A model generated the notes under the pieces. The model did no database searches. It was not told the DNA's origin and saw nothing but the letters and a program-made list of their open reading frames with translations. Below, piece by piece: positions 57,150-64,000 of a DNA stretch of 64,000 bases; positions within the stretch are counted from its first letter, which is position 1; every line of letters starts with the position of its first letter. Both the position numbers and the translations under genes were made by a program. The stretch is from Chytridium lagenaria (lineage: Eukaryota > Chytridiomycota > Chytridiomycetes > Chytridiales > Chytridiaceae). The stretch lies in contig JAHLKC010000110.1 of assembly GCA_025449115.1 (NCBI GenBank), positions 1-64,000 of the forward strand, given 5' to 3'.

Positions 57150-59649
57150 ATGATATTCAGGATTCTTGCTTCGTCTCTGGTAGCGATCCAGGTGCTGGTC
57201 TCCAACGCTGGTGCACAGTCAAGTGAGCGACCAGTGTATTGAAGACTGTGTCGATAAGAATACTCCACTTTGTTAATTCTTCCTCAGCTGATCCCTGCGC
57301 TTCTGTCGGCACAGCTACGTTGTCCACTCTCGCTGACGTCTACCGATGCTTCAATCAGATCCCTGCTTCATCTAGCTTCAAGACTGAACATGTCGATACC
57401 CTAAAGAGTTTCCTTGAGATGTAAGGAAACATCATCCTTTCCATGCTATTGACACCATTTCCATCAGCTATCCCTTCACTGACCTCAACATCGATACCAC
57501 CGAACCCCTGTTCCCGAACAAAGTCGACATTGAAGCTGAGCTCGACAAACTTGCCGCAGACACCTCCATCACCACCCAGTTCGAATTTTACAGTCGTATT
57601 GCACTTCTCGTAAAGTCCCTTAAAGACGCCCATTTCTCCTACTCACCCAGCTGCATCACTACGTTTAACTTTGTTCAGCCGTGGCATATTGGTGCGGTTT
57701 ACCCGAATGGTGGAGGGACGCCGCAGATCAAGATTATCAATACAGTGTTTTCCAGGACAGTGCCGCAGCAGTGGCAGGAGGCTTTGGGGGCGACGCCGTC
57801 AACTTTTGTGAACTACACTATTCAGTCGATTGATGATGTGGATGCTGTGGTATGTATCCGTAGTTGATTGGAAAGTCCCAAGGGTGCTAGACCCTATGCC
57901 GTTTTTTTCCAACACACTTTGCCACTTGCGATTGCACTCACACCAATTACCTTCTTCCTGCTCGTCAACAGCAATACGTAAAAGACTTTGCTACAAAGTT
58001 TTCTGGTTTTGCCCGTGACCCCGAATCCAACTTCAACCGCGTCCTCTACCGTCGTCTCTACACAGACGGCCAATGGGTCGGCCGCACCGGCCCCTTCTAC
58101 GTTACAAACTTCCTAGGTCACGACGCCTCCCCCACCCGCAAATACGTCCTCGTTCCTCCCAACGGCGGCTCCTCTGTCACCTTTTCCGTCCCGTGGATTG
58201 GCGTTCCTGAAGTCGACAATTTTAGTTCGACCTCGCAATACCAAAGGCGTTACTGCACTGACGCAGAGTCTTCGGCTCTTGTAAGGCGTGACAACGAGGA
58301 GACTTCCGGCAAATCTCTCATTCTCGGTGAAGTCCCTATTCCTGATTCAGACCTCCACGTCCCTACCTACCGACCTACATACCGACCTCTCCCAGATCTT
58401 TCTACTGTTGCATCCATCTCGGCTTCCGTCATGCAAAGCTCCATTGCATCAATTAATATTCGTGGAGGTGTCTCAGCAGGTGCACCTAAGGTATCGTTGC
58501 AGAGCCCGATGGCCAAGGATAACAATACGGCGTTTTATATGCTTGATGATGGAATCACGGGTGTTTGGGTTTTTGCAACGGTATCTCCAGATGGAGAGTA
58601 TGACGATGTTGTACCGCAATGGCTTGGTACTATTACGGGCGGATTGAGGGGTCTGGAGGCGAAGGGGGCGCGGAGGTTAATTATTGATGTTAGTGGGAAC
58701 GGAGGAGGTTATTCATGCGTCGCTGATGCTCTTGCTGAGGTATGTTAATGCTTATAAATATTGTTTTATTTTCTGAACGGGAACCTTTATTTTAAAACGT
58801 TTTTAACAAACAGTACCTCATAAATCCACCCCAAATATTATCGACCAAGTCCGTTTAACTCCCACCATGCAAGCTCTTCTTGCCACTCAATTCTTTGGCC
58901 CTAACGACAACGGCGTCAAGCCCATCAATGCCACTAACATTCTCACAAATACGATCACTAAAACCCGTGGAGGCAGAGATGCAACGCTTTCCGGTTTCTT
59001 TACGTTTGATTGTACAGGAGCCTTTCCTTCGTCTTTGCCCAGATTGGATAGGGGTTGGTTACCTGCTGATGTGGTGGTTGTGAGCGATGGGGGTTGTGGA
59101 AGTGCTTGTGCGTGTATGGTTCGGTGAGTACTTCTATCTTTTTCGAACACAAATTTTGATCACTGACTCTAATTTTGCTTTAGTTCCCTCCGTGACGCCC
59201 ATAAAATTAAATCCTATGTTTACGGCGGCTCCTCTGGAAAACCCTACACCCCAACTTCATTCGAAGGCGGTATTGTCCTCCCCTACAGCTCCATCGCAAC
59301 CTACCCCAACAACGTCCGCACCCTCGTTACTCCCTCCAACTCGACCTCCTCCCAAAAAACTTTACTACCCCAATTCGTGGACAAATCCCCGTCACGCAGG
59401 GATACTCAAGGCTGGGCAGATTGGCGTTAGAGTACCCGGCGGAATGGATCCCGTATCCTGCTGATGAGTGGTTGGGTATTGCGAATCCGAGTGACAGGAT
59501 ATCGGTGTGGAATGCTGTTGCGGCGAAAATGGCGGATCCAGCGACGGCTCCTGTCACGACTGGGACTGGGAAGAGTGGGGCGGGAAGGACTTCATGGGAG
59601 GAATTTTGGGGGCTTCCTTTGCGGTTATGGGATGATGGTTTTCGCTTGA
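57150..59649 (+). CDS. Secreted S41-like peptidase (copy 2)
   Basis: Exons are 57150-57222, 57288-57420, 57468-57849, 57972-58739, 58814-59123 and 59184-59649 (last borders approximate). Signal peptide: MIFRILASSLVAIQVLVSNA. The fold matches copy 1 motif by motif: DPCASVGTATLSTLADVYRC, YPFTDLNIDTTEPLFPNKVD, RRLIIDVSGNGGGYSCVA (NGGG loop), KTRGG, and SDGGCGSACACMVR with the expected nucleophile Ser. Introns sit at the same places as in copy 1, except for an extra one after DDVDAV (57850-57971). One-base deletions break the frame at AAA 58833-58835 and CCCC 59368-59371. The C-terminal end is unsettled; a hydrophobic GGILGASFAVMG near 59605-59640 may be a GPI signal. Confidence 0.75.
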
Positions 59650-60004
59650 TGTCGTTTCCATCATTCTGCTTTGTGACTGTTCGTTTTTGGGTGGTTCTGT
59701 CCTCACGTTTTATGCCTTTAACGGCATCTGGCTTGCATTGTTCAGACAATTTGTCAATGTACCCCCCTCCGTTATTCCTTTCTGACCGTCTATTGGTTTT
59801 TTGGTTATTTTTAGCGTGCCTATTATTCGCATTCTGTTGGATTTATTGCATTTTTATTTCTTGTTATAATGCATTTCATTATAGACCTTTTCCCGATAGT
59901 TTACCCTTTTATTTTTTTAAAAAAGCTACCCGTTCAAAGCATTTACGGGATGGAAACAGGAACCAAAAAAATCGTTGTCATACAAAACACCCAAGCGATT
60001 GGAA
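59650..60004. other. Intergenic
   Basis: T-rich 3' flank of the second S41 gene. A long open frame in it is hydrophobic but Phe/Leu-rich from T runs, and I do not support it as a gene. Confidence 0.45.
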
Positions 60005-61669
60005 ATGGGGAGAGTTAACAACACTGGTGTTGCTGTCGAAGTTGCTGCAGAGGTGAGCCTTCCGTCATTCTTCTGGTGTCTAGTTGAGTCGAATCGCTGG
60101 CATTGGGTTGATGGATTGAGCATGCCTTTGTTAGTTTTGTTGGGTATGAATCCTGGTTTTGGTTGGGTGTTGTACACACAGTGTGAGTCAACTGTGAGGT
60201 CCCTAAACGGTGATGGGTCAACCATGAATTGCTGAAACGAAATGCCATCCTCCGCCCTTTGCTTATTATTCGATGCTAAACGATGGGTTGTATCTAACTC
60301 ATACGCTTTTATGGTTTATCATTGTCGACGGTTAAAGCTTGGATACCTTTGCGCACAGTTCGGAATGGGTGAGTTCTGGAAAAAGAATCAGACTTACTTT
60401 TCCCATTGTCACCTTCTAACCCGTTCTTCTCAACAGTTTCGCCTTTGTCCTCTTCACCTTCGCCATGATCATCGTCTGGACAAACCGTCGTAAAGCAACC
60501 ATCCCCTTCTTTATGATTTTTCTTGGGTGCTTCCTTCTCAACCTCCGGATATTCGTAGGGGTAGATTCGTGATTTAAACACACAATCCCACTGATGACGC
60601 CGTAGATGACAATGACTTTTTTAAAAGATACTGGACTCGCTAGTGCCTTTGTGTTAAAGGGTTTGGCGTTTTTTAAGGACGCCTTGTCGGCTTTGAGGTC
60701 GTTCCCGATGCTGTTTTTGTTGATTACGAATATAAAGGCTTTTCTAATGGTAGGTAGTTCAGGTTTATGGGTTCCATATATTGAAATGCTCAACTCTACA
60801 ATTTTCGAACACTATTCGATATATCTGTTGTTATGTTTATATTTTTTTGATTCGCTTAATTCATCTTTATACACAGTCTAACTAATTTCATTATTAGGTT
60901 AAATTTCGTTGGCTAGGTGCCCGTGTCAACATCTGGGTTTGGACGTTCATCCTGTGGTGTTTCATCAACATTCCCTGGTACTCTGTAATTCAACTGGCAC
61001 GAGGCACCGATAGCAAGCAAGATATGGTCAGTTCGCTTCTAATCTATGTCATACTGATATACTCAAAGGTTTTGGGTCAATTGATGGTTTTGGTGACATT
61101 TTTGATGTATACGGTATTAGCCATCACGTCAGAGTTTATGTATATCTCTATGATATGGGAGTTGGTGAAGATGAGAGAGTGTAAACCGTTTATGTGGGTG
61201 TATTTTCCTCATTTTGTCATTTCCTTTATACCTTTTCCGCTACTTCATTTCCGTGACGCTACAATGTTGAAAGAGTATCACTTACGGATGCATCCCTCAA
61301 TATTGTCTGTGACTGACATTGACCATCTCTATTCTCCTTCAGCTGGGCGCTTAACCTCTGCGAATTTTTCCTCTACCTCTCCATCCTCTCCTTCTCCATG
61401 GGCATCATCGCCCGTCTCCTCATCTACCTCACCCTTCGCGACCCCTCCCTCCCTCGCGTCTACACTCAGATCATCAATGCATTCGGGGAGACATTGCGGA
61501 AGCCCCATTCATGATGGCTGTGACGTTTTCGATGGTGGTGTTGACGAATAGCTTACAGAATGCGCAGATTACCTTTTTGGCGCAGTTTTCGGATCCGGTT
61601 GCTATTGAGGAGGTGGAGGAGAGGGGGAAGCGGGGGAGAACTGGGAGGGGACGGAAGATTTGGAGTTGA
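60005..61669 (+). CDS. Polytopic membrane protein of unknown family
   Basis: The family is not recognised. At least six hydrophobic segments follow one another: FAFVLFTFAMIIVW, IPFFMIFLGCFLLNLRIF, SFPMLFLLITNIKAFLM, VNIWVWTFILWCFINIPW, then VLGQLMVLVTFLMYTVLAI and PFMWVYFPHFVISFIPF. WALNLCEFFLYLSILSFSM with GIIARLLIYLTL and APFMMAVTFSMVVLTNSL come later. The C-terminus is charged (EEVEERGKRGRTGRGRKIW) and ends at TGA 61667-61669. Introns with clear borders lie near 60369-60436 and 60750-60899, and an acceptor is near 61342. ATG 60005 (MGRVNNTGVAVEVAAE) is a tentative first exon. The frame has a TGA and TAG near 60570-60610 and a one-base change near 61500. A seven-helix receptor-like topology is possible but not shown. 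Confidence 0.5.
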
Positions 61670-62591
61670 TGGGGGGTCGTTGTATTTATTTCCTTTTTGT
61701 GTGTATTTATATGACGGGCGTTGATGGGCTTTTGTTATGCATGATGGGGAGCGGAACGTATGCTAGAATATGAGCTTAAATTAATATTTATAAGTGAGTT
61801 AGTGATATGGTGGCGTCCATCCCATTTATGCGGCTCACCGCAACACCATCGCCGTATGATGCCTCAACTGATGCCTTTGACAACAATGCAAAAAGGGGCC
61901 GCGTCTTAGCTTGGTTGACTCGATGTTTGCGAAATGAATCTCAGCCAACCCCCCACGTTGTCCGTTGGACGACCGCGCCGCACGCGTAGTTCCATTTATG
62001 CATTTTATGTGGGCTTTCAATGTCACGGTCTTCATTGCCCTTTGCATGTGATGCTTTTTTTCTTGTCATCATGCATGCACCGATCATGACATGGTTTTAA
62101 ATGTCACGCAAAAAACCAAACACCGCTTGCGCCATTTTGCATGATCTTGCATCGTCATTGACCAGCGCCTTTGTTCACGCTTTGACACATCATTATTGTA
62201 GGGGTAAAGGGGCGAAGCAAAACGCGTCTTTTTTGGTGTTTAAATTGCGTTAACGGAACTTTCCCTGAACAAGCAGTAAAGCATTTTAAAAGTATACTGT
62301 GCCTCTATATACCGACAGGATGCATTTACCCATCGGTCATCCGCGTCTAAAAGATTGATCTGAAAGCCCGCGGGCCCTCGGGTTTGCTGGCGTTTTTCTT
62401 GCATAAACCCCTCCCCTCCCTGGCGTTGTGAGACTTCAGCCTTTTTGGAGCTTGACATTTTTTGGTCACGGATTTTCACGATGCTTGGGGTTCGAGAGTA
62501 TAAGAATGGAGGATGGATGGATGACGGACGGTACAGAAGGTTGACGCTGTGAGCCTCATACGTTTTTATTGAACCTCTTAAACACACGATA
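61670..62591. other. Intergenic upstream of the GH3 gene
   Basis: No gene supported. Near 62340-62430 a short region has no coding support, and GTATAAGA at about 62499 could serve as a TATA element about 90 nt before the GH3 start. Confidence 0.45.
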
Positions 62592-64000
62592 ATGGGTAAG
62601 GCTTTTGAATGGCTGTAATATGATGATGACGGCGGTTTTTCTAACTTTTAAATATATGCAGTCAACATTTTCATCGCTGCCGCGGTCATCGCCGTTGGTG
62701 CATCCACAGTGATGGCAGCACCCACCGACAACCACGATCAAGGTCTCTACGTCCGTTCATCCCCCGACTGGAACCATAACGATCTCATGACCTGGGATCA
62801 AGCTGTTCAACGCGCCAAAGAGCTTGTGGCAACCCTCACCCTTGAGGAGAAGGTGGATCTTGCTTCTGGAACGGGTGGGCAAAGGGACCTTGTGTGGGGA
62901 ACATTAAGGCGGTACCGAAAATTGGGTTCAAGGGACTCTGCTTGCAGGATTCTCCGGCTGGTATTCGGTTTGCGTTGGATGTGTCGGCGTTCCCGGCTTC
63001 CATGTATGTTTTTTGGTTTCCGGTATCCCGGTTATTCCATCTGAGGAATTGTTTTTTTTTTTAACGAAACATCAATGCTTTCATTTTTCGGTATCCCGAT
63101 CATTCATCTTGAGCTTTGTCTTTATGCTAATCTAATCGTTATCGAATTTAGCAACGTCGCCGCTACGTTCGACAAAACCTCATGTACAAGAATGGTCTTT
63201 ACATGGGTGAAGAATCTCGCAACAAGGGTATCCACGTTCTCCTCGCCCCTGTCGCCAACATGCTCCGTGCACCTGCAGGTGGGCGTATTTGGGAGGCACA
63301 AGGAGCCGACCCTTACCTCACCGGACTTTCCTCTGCCAATCAAGTCCGTGGTATCCAGGATGCGGGAGTTCAAGCGACCATCAAGCATTTTATTGGGAAC
63401 GAGCAGGAGCATTTTAGGGATGGTGGAAACACTATTATTGATAAAAGAACGTTACAGGAGATTTATGTGAGGCCGTTCAAGCATGCGATTCAGGCGGGTG
63501 CGGTTTCTGTCATGTGTTCATGTAAGTCTTTGGTTTTTTGAATTTAGTTTTAACGATGGAAAAGACAATCGTATGAATGCGACTTATGCCTGTGAAAGTC
63601 CTGAAGTTATGGCGCTGTTGAAAGATCAGCTCAAGTTTCAAGGGTTTGTGATGAGTGATTGGTGGGCTACTCATTCTACTAATGAGGCGGCTAACAGTGG
63701 TCTGGATATGGTCATGCCTGGGAGTATGAGCTGGGGACAGACGGATGAATTTTGGTGGGGAAAGAACCTTGTTGACTCTGTTCATGGTGGGAAGGTTGCG
63801 CAATCTAGAGTCGATGATATGGCTGTCCGTATCCTTGCTCCTTGGATCAAGCTTGGGCAGGTATGACGTTCATCCATCGTTGCATGTATCCCCTTGGGTG
63901 TTCCGCTCCATTAATGATCATGAATGGAATCTCATGAAACATCCAATACTAAATATCTTTCAAATTTATCAGGACAAGGACTTCCCTGCAACCAACTTTG
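62592..64000 (+). CDS. Glycoside hydrolase family 3 beta-glucosidase (partial)
   Basis: The first exon is only ATGG (62592-62595). After a GTAAGG intron, 62662 continues VNIFIAAAVIAVGASTVMAA, a signal peptide. GH3 motifs follow: WDQAVQRAKELVATLTLEEK, SGTGW with the GPCVGN loop (frame-shifted), GLCLQDSPAGIRFA, and LLAPVANMLRAPAGGR. ATIKHFIGNEQEHFR holds the conserved Lys-His. GFVMSDWWATHS holds the nucleophile Asp, and SGLDMVMPG follows. Introns lie near 63004-63150 and 63521-63555, and one is open at 63861-63972. T 62876 appears to lack a neighbour (acg ggt tgg expected), the only frame break. The gene runs off the window with about half of a normal family member still to come. It probably releases glucose from cello- or gluco-oligosaccharides outside the cell. 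Confidence 0.8.

Noticed and set aside
10525..59371. Programmed ribosomal frameshifting as a shared explanation for the frame breaks
   Set aside because: No common slippery motif or downstream structure is seen at the sites. Both plus-one and minus-one changes occur, and they sit in unrelated genes, mostly in mononucleotide runs.
59421..60056. Long open frame with a hydrophobic Phe/Leu-rich second half
   Set aside because: The first 50 codons belong to the end of the S41 copy 2 gene. The rest is T-rich 3' flank whose hydrophobicity follows from base composition.
22443..60610. Altered genetic code reading TGA or TAA as sense
   Set aside because: Clean genes in the window (SH3, zinc finger, GH26, mucin-like) contain no internal stops and end normally with TAA, TAG or TGA. 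The in-frame stops are confined to a few loci.

Overview
The window looks like nuclear DNA of a fungus, most plausibly a zoosporic (chytrid-type) fungus. Genes carry many short GT-AG introns (roughly 45-110 nt). Gene content is fungal: a PKA regulatory subunit, an Eps15/Ede1-type endocytic scaffold, a VASt-domain membrane protein, GPI-anchored GH26 enzymes, a GH3 beta-glucosidase and S41-type secreted peptidases. LRR-TM-SAM and TM-SH3 surface proteins and F-box/ankyrin proteins also fit. No species is assigned.

Layout. 0.5-3.7 kb: decayed Crypton-like tyrosine-recombinase element. 3.85-5.2 kb: unrecognised minus-strand gene with in-frame stops. 7.2-9.0 kb: single-pass membrane protein with cytoplasmic SH3. 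10.2-14.6 kb (-): EH-domain endocytic scaffold. 15.5-17.7 and 18.1-21.8 kb: tandem LRR-TM-SAM genes whose LRR exons are multiples of 72 nt. 22.2 kb: small secreted Cys-containing peptide. 22.8-24.8 kb (-): VASt-TM protein. 25.2-27.5 kb (-): MFSD1-like transporter, divergent from Rtr1/RPAP2 (27.6-29.4 kb). 30.2-31.7 kb: PKA regulatory subunit. 33.9-35.8 kb: C2H2 zinc-finger protein behind a 2.2-kb repeat-rich upstream region, followed by a partial duplication and a fragment of mitochondrial-type LSU rRNA. 37.0-42.8 kb: divergent pair of GH26-like genes. 43.0-44.9 kb: broken type-B carboxylesterase. 45.8-48.9 kb (-): F-box/ankyrin protein. 49.5-52.1 and 57.1-59.6 kb: two S41-like secreted peptidases. 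Between these two lie a mucin-like membrane protein (52.7-53.9 kb), a three-tRNA cluster (54.9-55.2 kb) and a second, DIRS-type tyrosine-recombinase relic (55.7-56.2 kb). 60.0-61.7 kb: polytopic membrane protein. 62.6 kb to the end: GH3 beta-glucosidase, cut by the window edge.

Functionally the left half mixes surface receptors/adaptors (SH3, SAM) with endocytosis, lipid and cAMP signalling. The right half is rich in secreted degradative enzymes (GH26 x2, esterase, S41 x2, GH3).

A striking feature is that many conserved domains are interrupted by exactly one missing or extra base, often in a homopolymer, while several neighbouring genes are perfectly open (zinc finger, minus-strand GH26, mucin-like, SH3). 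I read most of these as probable consensus (sequencing) errors rather than decay. The two recombinase relics, the esterase and the 3.85-kb gene may be real pseudogenes. Exon coordinates were derived by hand from splice motifs and frame.
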